A DNA stretch of 64,000 nt from Albirhodobacter sp048262715 (GTDB lineage: Bacteria > Pseudomonadota > Alphaproteobacteria > Rhodobacterales > Rhodobacteraceae): positions 158,537 through 222,536 of the forward strand of contig JBLXEV010000008.1 of NCBI GenBank assembly GCA_048262715.1, written 5' to 3'. The translations under genes were made by a program, and so were the position numbers. The notes under the pieces were generated by a model. It did no database searches. It was not told the DNA's origin and saw nothing but the letters and a program-made list of their open reading frames with translations. Position 1 is the first letter of the stretch; each line of letters begins with the position of its first letter. Of this stretch, positions 41,412 through 50,178 are shown in pieces.

Positions 41412-42908
41412 TTACTCGGTTTGGATCCAGATGGATTTCGTATCGAGATACGCGCCCAGATGCTCTACCCCGCCTTCCTTGCCATAACCGGACATTTTCA
41501 GCCCGCCAAAGGGCACGGCCGGATCAATCGCGTGATACATATTGACCCAGACCGAGCCTGCTTTGATCCGCTTGACCATGCGATGCGCGGTGCTCAGATC
41601 GCGGGTGAAGATCCCAGCGGCGAGGCCGTAGGGCGTGGCATTCGCGCGGGCGACAACCTCGTCGAGCGTATCGAAGGGCAGGGCCGAGATGACCGGACCG
41701 AAGATCTCCTCGCGCGCGATTTTCATCCCGTCCTCGACGCCGCCAAAGATCGCAGGGCGCAGGAAGTTGCCGCCCTCATAGGCCGCACCCGATGGGCGAT
41801 CACCGCCGGTGATGAGGGCTGCGCCCTCCTCTTTACCCGAGGCGATGAAGCCCTCGACCTTGCTCGTTTGATGCGCGTTGATCAACGGGCCGAGATCGGT
41901 GTCAGGGTCAAGCCCGTGGCCGAGTTTGAGCGATTGCGCGAACTCCGATAGGCCGTGCAGGAATTCCTCCTGGATCTCGCGCGCCACAAACAGGCGCGAG
42001 CCCGCGATGCATATCTGGCCGGAATGCGCATAGACCGCCATCGCCGCAATCGGGATCGCCTTGGCGAGATCGGCATCCTTGCAGATGATCATCGGGGATT
42101 TGCCGCCCAGCTCCAGCGTGATCCGCTTCAGGTTCCCGACACCCGCGCGGGCAATCGCCTGACCTGTCGCGGTCGAGCCGGTGAAGACGATTTTATTGAC
42201 GTCCGGATGTTCGGCCAGCCGTGCGCCAGCCTCCGCGCCATTGCCGGTGACGACATTGACCACCCCGTCCGGCACGCCAGCTTCCTGCATCAGCTTGGCG
42301 ATCATCAGCGGCGTCAGCGGGGCCTCTTCCGAGGGTTTCAACACGACCGTGCAGCCCGTCGCCAGCGCGGGCGCGATCTTCCAGATCGAGGCGGCGGTGG
42401 GCGCATTCCACGGGATGATCGCGCCGACCACGCCCACAGGTTCGCGGGTGGTATAGGTGATCATCGATTGCGAGACCGAATTCTCGATATAGTCGCCGTG
42501 CAGCGCGGTCGCTTGCCCCGCATAAAACCGCAACATGCCGATCACGCGACGTTTATTGCCAAGGGTCCGCGCAATTGGCAGGCCCATATCCACCGTGTCG
42601 GACACGCAGAGCGTTTCCCAATTTTTCTCGAACAGATCGGCGATCTTCAGCAAGAGCTCCTGCCGATCATAGGGGGTGAATTTGGACCACGGCCCCTCGA
42701 AGGCGCGCCGTGCTGCCGCCACCGCCGCATCCACATCCGCTGCCCCGCCGCGCGGGACAGTTGCCAGCGGGCGACCGGAGGCAGGATCCACCACCTCGAT
42801 CACCTCACCCGATTGCGCAGGCAGCCACTTGCCATCAATGAACATCGGGCAGAATTGGCCCGTGTAGAGCGCATCTGCCATTTTGCGGGGATTGAAGGTC
42901 AATGTCAT
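41412..42908 (-). CDS. NAD(P)-dependent aldehyde dehydrogenase
   Basis: A 498-residue ALDH superfamily enzyme. Asn168 (PWNAP), Lys191 (KPSEEAP), Glu266 (LELGGKSP) and the nucleophile Cys300 (SGQICIAGSR) are all present, so it should be active. It oxidises an aldehyde to the acid in the cytoplasm. The ATG at 42908 has AAAGAGG upstream. It follows the beta-hydroxyacid dehydrogenase gene by ~145 bases on the same strand and may be co-transcribed with it. The natural aldehyde is unknown. Confidence 0.92.
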   Translation of the reverse strand: MTLTFNPRKMADALYTGQFCPMFIDGKWLPAQSGEVIEVVDPASGRPLATVPRGGAADVDAAVAAARRAFEGPWSKFTPYDRQELLLKIADLFEKNWETLCVSDTVDMGLPIARTLGNKRRVIGMLRFYAGQATALHGDYIENSVSQSMITYTTREPVGVVGAIIPWNAPTAASIWKIAPALATGCTVVLKPSEEAPLTPLMIAKLMQEAGVPDGVVNVVTGNGAEAGARLAEHPDVNKIVFTGSTATGQAIARAGVGNLKRITLELGGKSPMIICKDADLAKAIPIAAMAVYAHSGQICIAGSRLFVAREIQEEFLHGLSEFAQSLKLGHGLDPDTDLGPLINAHQTSKVEGFIASGKEEGAALITGGDRPSGAAYEGGNFLRPAIFGGVEDGMKIAREEIFGPVISALPFDTLDEVVARANATPYGLAAGIFTRDLSTAHRMVKRIKAGSVWVNMYHAIDPAVPFGGLKMSGYGKEGGVEHLGAYLDTKSIWIQTE

Positions 42909-43053
42909 CGGAGCCTCTTTTAAACTGAGGCCCATCCCTATCAATCCTCGTGCCGTCGTTAAACTCGGAAAAGCTGATGGGGCGTTCAGAATAAGCTATG
43001 GCAGCGCGGCTAAAGCGGGCCGGAACGACACAGTCGCCGCTTGCCCAGAACCC

Positions 43054-43929
43054 TCAGCCCTCTTTGCGGAAAACCTGCACGAGCTCGGGCAGATAGGCCT
43101 CGCCAGCGCCGCTATTCACAGCCTCGGAGAGCGCCTCGAATACGCCGTCGGCAATCTTGTGCCGCGCGCCCGCATCTTGCGACATGGTGCGGTAATAATC
43201 GAAATCTTTGAGGGCGTTGCTGATCGAGAAGGGCAGCGCCTCACGGTCGCCATCGACGATAAACGGCGTCAGGCGATCCAGCGCAACGCTGGCCCCGCCG
43301 CCCGTCGCGAGCACATCGACGAAAAATTTCGGATCCACGCCCGCATCTGCGGATTGCGCAGCGGCCTCAGCCAAGAGCGACATGAAGCCGACGGAAACAT
43401 AGTTGTGCAGCAGCTTGAGCCGATGCCCCGCGCCCACCGCGCCGACATGTTTCACCTCTTCGGTGAAGGAGGCGAGCACGGGGGCAATTTTCGCGACCAC
43501 ATCTGCCTCACCACCCACCAGCAGGTTCAGCTTGCCCTCATGCGCAAATTTAGCTGTCCGCGTCATCGGCGCATCGACAAACGCGCCGCCTGCGGCACTG
43601 ACCGCCGCCGCCATCCGGAGAGTCGACTCCGGCAGGGCGGTGGAGCAATCCACCACAATCGCGCCGTCGCGCAGACCGGAAATTACCCCGTCAGCGCCTG
43701 TCAAAATCGCCTCCACTTGCGGCGATCCGGTGACGCAAAGGATGATCACATCCGAGGCTGCGGCGAGGTCTGATAGGCTATCGAAAGCCTGTGCGCCAAG
43801 GTCAAGGAGCTCATCCACGGGCTGGTTTCCCGGATGGTCGAAGAAGTTCAGCTTGAAACCACCGCGCCGCAACACGTTGCGCGCAATCCCGTGGCCCATC
43901 AGGCCAACACCGATAATTCCTACGTCCAT
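43054..43929 (-). CDS. NAD(P)-dependent beta-hydroxyacid dehydrogenase (3-hydroxyisobutyrate dehydrogenase family)
   Basis: A 291-residue enzyme. The Rossmann motif GVGLMGHG is at 7-14 and the catalytic Lys172 sits in RLKLLHNYVSV with Asn176 four residues on. The substrate loop reads DAPMTRTAKFAHEGKLN, where the best-known members have DAPVSGG; TRT replaces SGG, so the substrate probably differs from 3-hydroxyisobutyrate or tartronate semialdehyde. The ATG at 43929 has AAAGAGG upstream. It likely oxidises a hydroxy acid or reduces a semialdehyde in the same route as the ALDH. Confidence 0.87.
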   Translation of the reverse strand: MDVGIIGVGLMGHGIARNVLRRGGFKLNFFDHPGNQPVDELLDLGAQAFDSLSDLAAASDVIILCVTGSPQVEAILTGADGVISGLRDGAIVVDCSTALPESTLRMAAAVSAAGGAFVDAPMTRTAKFAHEGKLNLLVGGEADVVAKIAPVLASFTEEVKHVGAVGAGHRLKLLHNYVSVGFMSLLAEAAAQSADAGVDPKFFVDVLATGGGASVALDRLTPFIVDGDREALPFSISNALKDFDYYRTMSQDAGARHKIADGVFEALSEAVNSGAGEAYLPELVQVFRKEG

Positions 43930-44073
43930 TGCGGCCTCTTTCCTCGCATTCATCGGCGATTTTATCGCCCGCGCCCGCCATCATCGACAGCGCGAAATAT
44001 CAGCGCCCACAAACACAAAGGAGAGGGGAGGATGCAATAGGGTTTTGCTGACACGGCGTGCGGATTTTCTGAA

Positions 44074-44108
44074 CCGGCAGGCGGAATTGGGTGATGCGGG
44101 CCTGCCGG
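44074..44108 (-). terminator. Hairpin downstream of the hydrolase/ABC operon
   Basis: CCGGCAGGC (44074-44082) pairs with GCCTGCCGG (44100-44108) over 17 bases, about 50 bases after the HAD stop. There is no T-tract, so it is a weak terminator candidate. The rest of the 43930-44159 gap holds no credible gene. Confidence 0.45.
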
Positions 44109-44159
44109 ATCGGAGAACGGAAGATAACCCCAGTCAAAAATCCGGTTCAAAAATTCCGA

Positions 44160-44606
44160 TCAAAAATCCCCGGGCGCGCATTGCAGGCAGGTGAGCCCCG
44201 CATCGCGCCAGAACGCCACGACAGCGCTGCGATCATCGACGACCAGCCAAGGCTGGAACGCATCCGCCCGAATCCGCTCAAGCGCGCTGCGTTTGACAGC
44301 GGGATCGCTCAGAGCGTCTTCATCTGAGCGGCGCAGGTAAAGCGCGTCATAGGGAATATCCATCGCCTCAAGCCATGCGGCCGTGTGGTCGCGCCAGCCC
44401 TCCGGCCTGCCGGAGCACAGCACAATCGCCTCGCCCGTGCCACGGAGCTTTTGCAGCAATCGTGCGACGGGTTCGATCAACGGCGCCGTTGCCATTTCCT
44501 CATGGAAGCTTTGCCAATGCTTGGTCTCGCCATGCACCAGATGGCCCAAGCGGGGGGCATCAAATTCGGCCAGAGTGCCGTCGATATCGAAAATCACGCA
44601 ATCCAT
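44160..44606 (-). CDS. HAD-family phosphatase, polynucleotide 3'-phosphatase-like
   Basis: A 148-residue compact HAD protein. Motif I FDIDGTLAEFD (nucleophile Asp6 region), motif II in LCSGRPEGW and motif IV VVDDRSAVV are present; no large cap is inserted, as in polynucleotide kinase phosphatase domains. Such caps-less enzymes act on bulky or small phosphoesters. It overlaps the histidine-phosphatase gene by 13 bases and ends an operon of an ABC importer and three hydrolases, suggesting it processes an imported phosphorylated compound. Confidence 0.82.
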   Translation of the reverse strand: MDCVIFDIDGTLAEFDAPRLGHLVHGETKHWQSFHEEMATAPLIEPVARLLQKLRGTGEAIVLCSGRPEGWRDHTAAWLEAMDIPYDALYLRRSDEDALSDPAVKRSALERIRADAFQPWLVVDDRSAVVAFWRDAGLTCLQCAPGDF

Positions 44607-45172
44607 TGTCTGTCTTTCTCGGGCAGTTTTTGCTCTTGCCAGCCGTGTGCAGCGGGCGCGAAGAGATAGGGGGCGGTATTGGCGGCAGAGGGGCCGTGCG
44701 GCGAGCCGGAGGTTAGGTGACGCACCGCCCGAATGACGCCGGAATGGGCGACCAAGATCGGCAGCGCGCCTTTAGCTTGTGCCTGCGCTTGGGCGACCGC
44801 GCGTGACACACGGGCCAACATCTGCGGCCACGGCTCACCACCCTCGGGCGTCTCCTCGCGCGGGGGCAGATGTGCGATGGGACGACCTTCGAAAAGGCCC
44901 CAATCACGCTCTTGCAGATCCTCCAGCAGGATCGGCGTGCGCAGCGGGAAGGCGAGGCCCGCCGTGTCACGGGCGCGTTGCTGCGGGCTGGAAAACAGCG
45001 CGATCTCGCGCGGCCAGATCCACCCCGCCAACGCCTGCGCCGCTGCGCGACCTGCTGGTGTGAGCTGTGCCTCAATACGGCCCGCGACCAGCGCATCGCG
45101 ATTGGCATCGGTTTCGCCGTGGCGGATGACGACAAAGGGCAGGGGCGGGAAGGGCGGGTTGGTGTGTGTCAA
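44594..45172 (-). CDS. Histidine phosphatase (phosphoglycerate mutase-like) family protein
   Basis: A 192-residue protein with the phosphohistidine motif VIRHGETDANRDAL near 14, the LTPAGRAAAQAL segment, ERDWGLFEGRP and the second catalytic histidine in LVAHSGVIRAV. It uses a phospho-His intermediate to dephosphorylate small molecules. Its start overlaps the metallo-hydrolase stop by four bases. Substrate unknown; the ABC context points to a sugar or polyol phosphate. Confidence 0.88.
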   Translation of the reverse strand: MTHTNPPFPPLPFVVIRHGETDANRDALVAGRIEAQLTPAGRAAAQALAGWIWPREIALFSSPQQRARDTAGLAFPLRTPILLEDLQERDWGLFEGRPIAHLPPREETPEGGEPWPQMLARVSRAVAQAQAQAKGALPILVAHSGVIRAVRHLTSGSPHGPSAANTAPYLFAPAAHGWQEQKLPEKDRQWIA

Positions 45173-46254
45173 AGCGGGCTTCTTTCATTCAGCAAAAGTG
45201 CAGCCTCAAAGCGCGGCTCGAGAAGATACTCCTCGGGTTTCGAGCAAAACAGCGGGGCGTAGCGGCGCGCGCCGAGGCGGCGGATCATCGCGATCTGATC
45301 GGAGAGCGGCGGGTGCACGTTCCAACGTGTGAACTGCCCGCCCTGCGCCGCGATCACCCGAGCATGGGCCGTCATATGCCCTGTGAAGACAACGGTGCAC
45401 TCGTGCCCGAGCCGCCCCGCCTCATGCCAGTCCCGCACGAGTTTCTGCGCCATGCCGCCATCGGCATTGGGCGTATCGCAGATCAGGAAACGGGCCTCCG
45501 CATCAAAGCCCTGCGCGAGCAATGGGGCAAGCTGCGCGGCCTCTGGCGTAAGGCTCCCACTGTTCAACGCATCCTTGATCGCCTGACGGCAAGTCTCATC
45601 GAAGGAGACAGCACCTCGCGACATCAGGTGCAACGCCAACTCTCCCGCGCGACCTGATGGGGGGACGGGGAACAGGAAGTGCCGCGCGGGCGATTGGGCC
45701 AGCACATGATCCAGCGCCGCGCGGCGTTCGGCCTGCGGGGTATCGTCGAGATGGTAGGAAGCGTCGATCAGCGCGGTTGCAGCGGGCGGCGGCGGATCAA
45801 ACGCAAACCACGCGCTTTCCTCCGACCAATCGCCCGAGAAGAACAGCCCGTCGCCGAGGGCGATATGGAACCAGACACCGCCCAACGCATGGCCGTTGCG
45901 CCCTGTTGTCAGGCGCACCCCGTCGATCATCGTCTCGCCGCGCTCTGGCAGCACTTCGAGCGCCGCGCCGGGGGGCAGCGCGCGGGCGGTTTGCGCGGTA
46001 CAATGGATCGGCAGACCCGCCGCAATCGCATGGGCGGCGCCGCCGATGTGATCAATATGATCATGGGTGATAAACACGCGATCCGCCCCGATCAGCCATT
46101 CGGGATGAAACGGCGAGGTCGCCTCTGGCCCCACCCCAACATCAAGCACCCAGATCTCCCGTCCTGTCCAAAGACGAATGCAGGCGGGGCCTTTCTCGCC
46201 AAGCCCCGAGAGAACTTCGACCCAAGCCGCCTTCACTGTGCCCATGTCACGCAT
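45169..46254 (-). CDS. Metallo-beta-lactamase fold hydrolase
   Basis: A 361-residue protein with the metal motif ITHDHIDHIGG near 60, and further ligands likely at GRNGHALGG and FFSGDW. These hydrolases cleave phosphoesters, thioesters or lactones with two metal ions. The C-terminal third (ECTVVFTGHMTAHARVIAAQ) resembles beta-CASP-like arrangements, so a nuclease-like or phosphodiesterase activity is possible. It overlaps the ATPase gene by eight bases; a start nine bases later (MGTVKAAW) is possible. Inferred role: opening or processing of the imported compound. Confidence 0.8.
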   Translation of the reverse strand: MRDMGTVKAAWVEVLSGLGEKGPACIRLWTGREIWVLDVGVGPEATSPFHPEWLIGADRVFITHDHIDHIGGAAHAIAAGLPIHCTAQTARALPPGAALEVLPERGETMIDGVRLTTGRNGHALGGVWFHIALGDGLFFSGDWSEESAWFAFDPPPPAATALIDASYHLDDTPQAERRAALDHVLAQSPARHFLFPVPPSGRAGELALHLMSRGAVSFDETCRQAIKDALNSGSLTPEAAQLAPLLAQGFDAEARFLICDTPNADGGMAQKLVRDWHEAGRLGHECTVVFTGHMTAHARVIAAQGGQFTRWNVHPPLSDQIAMIRRLGARRYAPLFCSKPEEYLLEPRFEAALLLNERSPL

Positions 46255-47323
46255 CGGCCAGAACCTTTGCCAGCACCACAGCGCCTTCTGGATCGCGGAA
46301 CGCCCAAGGGTCGTGCAATGTCACCCCGACCGTCTCTCCAATCGCGGCGCGCCGCGTGGCAAAGGCCACCAGCGTTTCACCTGCGGCATCCAGCGTGAGG
46401 CGGAACCGCCCGCCAAGATAGGTGCAACTCGTCACGCGGGCGCGCAGCGGGGCGTCATCGCTCAGCGTGATCGCCTCGGGCCGGATACTGACATGGCTCG
46501 GGGTGGCGGTGTGGCTGCGGGCCAGCACCTCTTGGCCAAGCACGCGCACCGCGACGCGGTGGCGATCCGCTTGGCCGATCACCTGCGCACAGACCACAGC
46601 GCCGTCGCCGACGAACCCTGCCACGAAACAATCGGCGGGCTCGCGGTAGAGGATTTCTGGCGCGGCGAATTGTCGGATTTTGCCCGCATTCATCACCGCG
46701 ACGCGGTCGGCCAAGGCAAGAGCCTCGCTCTGATCATGGGTGACATAGAGCATGGTTGCGCCCGTGCGGCGGTGGAACATCGAGAACACGTCTTGCATCG
46801 AGGCGCGCAGCGCGAGATCGAGATTGGCCAGCGGTTCATCCAAGAGCACGGCGCGCGGTTCAAACACAAGGCAGCGCGCGAGCGCGACCCGTTGGCGCTG
46901 GCCGCCCGAAAGTTGTGAGGGCATCCGGTCGGCCAAGGCGCTCAACCCCGTCAGGGTGAGCGCATCGGCGACCCGTGCTTCGCGCTCGGCGCGCGGGATC
47001 CGGCGGACTTCCAGCGGATAGGCGACATTCTCGAACACCGATTTATGCGGCCAAAGCGCGTATGATTGAAACACGATCCCGATCTCGCGCTGCTCTGGTG
47101 GCACAAACTGCCCCGCGCCCGCCACCGTCTCGCCGCCAATGCAGATCTCGCCTGCGCTTGGCTGCTCGAACCCCGCAGTCAGCCGAAGGAGCGTTGTCTT
47201 GCCGCAGCCCGAAGGCCCGAGCAGAGCGACGAATTCCCCTGATTTGATCTCGGCATTGATCGCATCCAATGCGGGCGCGCCGCCGAAGGTCTTGGAAAGG
47301 TTTGAGAACCTCAACTCTGCCAT
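46247..47323 (-). CDS. ABC transporter ATP-binding protein (FbpC/PotA/AfuC type)
   Basis: A 358-residue ATPase. Walker A GPSGCGKTT, signature LSGGQRQRVALA, Walker B AVLLDEPLANLD, the switch His in VTHDQSEA, then a C-terminal TOBE regulatory domain from ~250. It is related to ferric and sugar-phosphate importers. It overlaps the permease gene by 13 bases. Partner of the fused permease and the binding protein encoded upstream. Confidence 0.9.
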   Translation of the reverse strand: MAELRFSNLSKTFGGAPALDAINAEIKSGEFVALLGPSGCGKTTLLRLTAGFEQPSAGEICIGGETVAGAGQFVPPEQREIGIVFQSYALWPHKSVFENVAYPLEVRRIPRAEREARVADALTLTGLSALADRMPSQLSGGQRQRVALARCLVFEPRAVLLDEPLANLDLALRASMQDVFSMFHRRTGATMLYVTHDQSEALALADRVAVMNAGKIRQFAAPEILYREPADCFVAGFVGDGAVVCAQVIGQADRHRVAVRVLGQEVLARSHTATPSHVSIRPEAITLSDDAPLRARVTSCTYLGGRFRLTLDAAGETLVAFATRRAAIGETVGVTLHDPWAFRDPEGAVVLAKVLADA

Positions 47324-49017
47324 GGGATAACCCCTTTCGGAAATTTGCGCGCTCCGGCTTGAACCAGCCCCATGAGCGCGATGATGAGACAGACAATCGA
47401 CATCGCCAGAGCCGAGGCCATGACCGTCTCGCCGCTGTCTTCAAGATTGTAGATCACGACGCCGAGCGTCTCGGTGCCGGAAGACCATAGGAGCGCGGAG
47501 ACGGTCAGTTCGTTCACAGCTGTTAAGAAAACGAGGATCGCGCCCGCTGCGGCGGAGGGGGCTGCGAGCGGTAAGACGATATCGCGGAGCCTGCGGCCCA
47601 AAGGCGCGCCGACACTGGCGGCAGCCTCCTCCATCGCCGGATCAAGCTGCGCGATACTGGCTTGGATCGGGCGCAGCATCACCACGAAGAACCGCGCGAG
47701 ATAGGCCATCAGAATGATCCAGATCGTGCCGTAAAGGGTGAGATCGGTGAAGGGCAGATTGAGGAAGGTCAGGATGCAGGCGATGGATAGCACCACACCC
47801 GGAAGCGCGTAGGGCAGATCGATCAGCGTGTCCACAATCCGGCTGAGACGGCTGGCGCGGCGTTCCATCAGCCAAGCGAGCGGCAGGCAGATCACCAGCA
47901 AAATCACTGCCGCCGCACTCGCCAGCATCAGCGAATTGCCATAGGCGCGCCGTGTAACGGGCTGGGTAAAGAGCACCTCTTTCCAAGCCTCGAATGTCGC
48001 GCTGTGGAAGGTCAGCGGCACCCCGTAGGCCGGGATCAGAGAGGTGGCGAGAAGCGCGAGCAGCGGCAGGGCGAGGATCACCAAAATAAACCCCCAGAGC
48101 GCGACTTCTACGGGCCCGCGCGCGCGGTCCAATGACAGCGCGAGCGGTGTCCCGGACAGGCCCACGAGGCCGAAGCCTTGGCGTTTGAGCACGAGGCGGC
48201 TGACGAGAACGCCACAGATCGCAACCGTGCCGATCAACAAGGCCAGCACTGCCACTTCGGGGAGAACGGAAGGGCCCATACCCACAAGCCGTTGATAAAT
48301 CAGGGTGGGCAGGGTCGCATAGCCGGCCGGAATGCCAAGCATCGCGGGAATGCCGAAATTGCCCAAGGCGGTCACAAAGGCCATTGCGCCGCCCGCAATC
48401 AAGGCAGGCATTGAGAGCGGCAGAACCGTCTGCGCCCAGACCCGCAACGGCCCCGCGCCGGACATCCGCGCGGCTTCGACCAGATCCGCAGGGATCATCC
48501 GGAGGCCTGCGCGCAGAGTCAAAAACACCAGCGAGGCGTGTTGAATGCCAAGCAGCAGGATAATCCCTGCGGGGGAATGCAGCGGCTGCGGGCTCCCCAA
48601 AGGCGGCGCGAGGCCAAGCAGTTTGAGAAACGTCGAAGACGGCCCTGCCATCTGCATCCATGCCAGCGCGGTAATCTGCGGCGGGATCATCATCGGGATC
48701 ATCAGGCAGAACACCAAGGCCGCCTTGCCGCGGATATCGGTGAGCGCGACGAGGAAGGCGAAGGCCGCCCCGATCAGGATCGACAGGATCGTGCCACCGC
48801 CTGCGGTGATCAGGGAATGGTTGAGCGCGGTGAGGGTTGAGGGGCGGGCGAGAACCGTCGTCAGGTGATCGGTAGTGAACCCGTCGCCAAACCCGATCCC
48901 CTCAAGGAGCAGACGCAGCACTGGTCCCAGCGCGATCAAGGCGGTGGGCAAAAGGAGAAGTGGCAGCAGCCGGTCCAAAGACCGGCTGCGACCGCGTGCG
49001 AGAGGGGTCGCGCTCAT
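47311..49017 (-). CDS. Fused ABC transporter permease (FbpB/AfuB type)
   Basis: A 568-residue permease with two repeated six-helix halves, as in FbpB and AfuB. Each half has an EAA loop: DLVEAARMSGAGPLRVWAQT and DPAMEEAAASVGAPLGRRLR. It overlaps the binding-protein gene by four bases (ATGA-type), unlike the other transporters in the window which carry a hairpin there. Confidence 0.9.
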   Translation of the reverse strand: MSATPLARGRSRSLDRLLPLLLLPTALIALGPVLRLLLEGIGFGDGFTTDHLTTVLARPSTLTALNHSLITAGGGTILSILIGAAFAFLVALTDIRGKAALVFCLMIPMMIPPQITALAWMQMAGPSSTFLKLLGLAPPLGSPQPLHSPAGIILLLGIQHASLVFLTLRAGLRMIPADLVEAARMSGAGPLRVWAQTVLPLSMPALIAGGAMAFVTALGNFGIPAMLGIPAGYATLPTLIYQRLVGMGPSVLPEVAVLALLIGTVAICGVLVSRLVLKRQGFGLVGLSGTPLALSLDRARGPVEVALWGFILVILALPLLALLATSLIPAYGVPLTFHSATFEAWKEVLFTQPVTRRAYGNSLMLASAAAVILLVICLPLAWLMERRASRLSRIVDTLIDLPYALPGVVLSIACILTFLNLPFTDLTLYGTIWIILMAYLARFFVVMLRPIQASIAQLDPAMEEAAASVGAPLGRRLRDIVLPLAAPSAAAGAILVFLTAVNELTVSALLWSSGTETLGVVIYNLEDSGETVMASALAMSIVCLIIALMGLVQAGARKFPKGVIPWQS

Positions 49018-49985
49018 TGGATGCCAAAGACCTTCGCAAAGCGCGCTTTGTTGGCTTCGGTATCGGCCAGAGCCTGTGCCGGATCGAACGCCATCAGCTT
49101 GATCTCGTCGCGCGCAGGGAAGCCCTCGGGGCTCGCCACGCCGTTGCGGGCGGGGATATAACCCATATCGGCCACGAGCTGTTGGCCGTCTTCGCTCAAA
49201 AGGAAATCGACGAATTTCTGCGCGGCCTCGATGTTCTTTGTGCCAGCCATAATCGCAACAGGCTCCGTCACATAAGAGACGCCTTCCTCGGGGAAGACGA
49301 AGCCCACAGGCGAGCCCTCGGCTTTCGCGCGCAGAGCCATGTAATCGACGAGCACACCGTAGGGTTTCTCGCCCGCAGCGACGGCTTTGAACACCGCCCC
49401 ATTGCCGCCTTCAGCGCGGGTCTTATTCGCGGCAAGCGCCTCGTAATAGGGCCAGCCCAAGCCATCGGTGCCTGTCACGGTCGCCAGATGGATCAGCGCC
49501 GCGCCGGAATAGAGCGGCGAGGGCATCGCGGTGAGATTGGCCATTTCCGGCTTGGCGAGATCCGCCCAAGAGGTCGGAATGTCGGCGGCACCTGTGTTAT
49601 AGACGATGCCCGTCGTGATCAGTTTGGTCGAGTGATAATAGCCCTGTGCGCTATAAAGCGCGGCATCATAGGCCTCCACTTCGGGCGATGCATAGGCCGC
49701 AAGCTGGCCTGCCTGAGCCATGCCTTCCAACGTCACGGTATCGGAGATCAGCAGAACATCGGCTTGGGGTTGTCCGGCCTCGGTTTCGGCCGCGACGCGC
49801 GCCATCAGCTTGGTGGTGCCGTCGCGCACCCATTCGACGGTGACATCTGGGTTGGCGGCGGTGAAGGCATCAACTGTCTTTTGCGCGTCCTCATTGGGTT
49901 GCGAGGTGTAGAGCGTGAGCGTTTCTGCCCCTGCGAGGGTCGGCAGTGTCAGGGCAAGTGTGGTGGCCAAAAGGAAACGGGACAT
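49014..49985 (-). CDS. ABC transporter substrate-binding protein, FbpA/AfuA superfamily
   Basis: A 323-residue periplasmic protein. A signal peptide (MSRFLLATTLALTLPTLAGA) precedes ETLTLYTSQPNEDAQKTVDA, the start of the ferric-binding-protein fold. The tyrosine pair used for iron in FbpA is not evident; instead the region reads GVLVDYMALRAKAEGSPVGF, as in AfuA-like proteins that bind hexose or heptulose phosphates. Together with three phosphatase-like genes downstream and a DeoR regulator, a phosphorylated organic ligand is more likely than iron; inference. Confidence 0.85.
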   Translation of the reverse strand: MSRFLLATTLALTLPTLAGAETLTLYTSQPNEDAQKTVDAFTAANPDVTVEWVRDGTTKLMARVAAETEAGQPQADVLLISDTVTLEGMAQAGQLAAYASPEVEAYDAALYSAQGYYHSTKLITTGIVYNTGAADIPTSWADLAKPEMANLTAMPSPLYSGAALIHLATVTGTDGLGWPYYEALAANKTRAEGGNGAVFKAVAAGEKPYGVLVDYMALRAKAEGSPVGFVFPEEGVSYVTEPVAIMAGTKNIEAAQKFVDFLLSEDGQQLVADMGYIPARNGVASPEGFPARDEIKLMAFDPAQALADTEANKARFAKVFGIQ

Positions 49986-50002
49986 CGGTTTACTCCAGAG
50001 TG

Positions 50003-50018
50003 ATCGTTTTCGTTCGAA
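50003..50018. promoter_or_regulatory. DeoR operator, copy 1
   Basis: ATCGTTTTCGTTCGAA lies 18 bases ahead of the binding-protein start (minus-strand gene). Its reverse complement TTCGAACGAAAACGAT matches 15 of 16 bases of the element at 50163-50178. Paired, oppositely oriented sites at both ends of a divergent region are typical of DeoR-type autoregulation. Confidence 0.6.
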
Positions 50019-50162
50019 AATTCAAAAGGGGCGAGTCGACCCGCTTGCTGGATGCCTAAACCTTTCGTGTGACAGTTCCGTTACAGGCTATAAGATATGA
50101 AAAACTATTCATTCGTTGATTGATCTGAATCGCGACGATAGGATTTCATGAAACCATAAGGC

Positions 50163-50178
50163 TTCGAACGAAAATGAT
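50163..50178. promoter_or_regulatory. DeoR operator, copy 2, overlapping the deoR-type start
   Basis: TTCGAACGAAAATGAT includes the ATG (50174-50176) of the regulator itself. It is the inverted partner of 50003-50018, so the repressor could block its own translation start region and loop the 144 bases in between. Confidence 0.6.

Noticed and set aside
49014..49985. Ferric iron-binding protein FbpA
   Set aside because: The fold is the same, but no Tyr-Tyr iron motif is evident and the neighbours are phosphatase-like hydrolases with a DeoR regulator.
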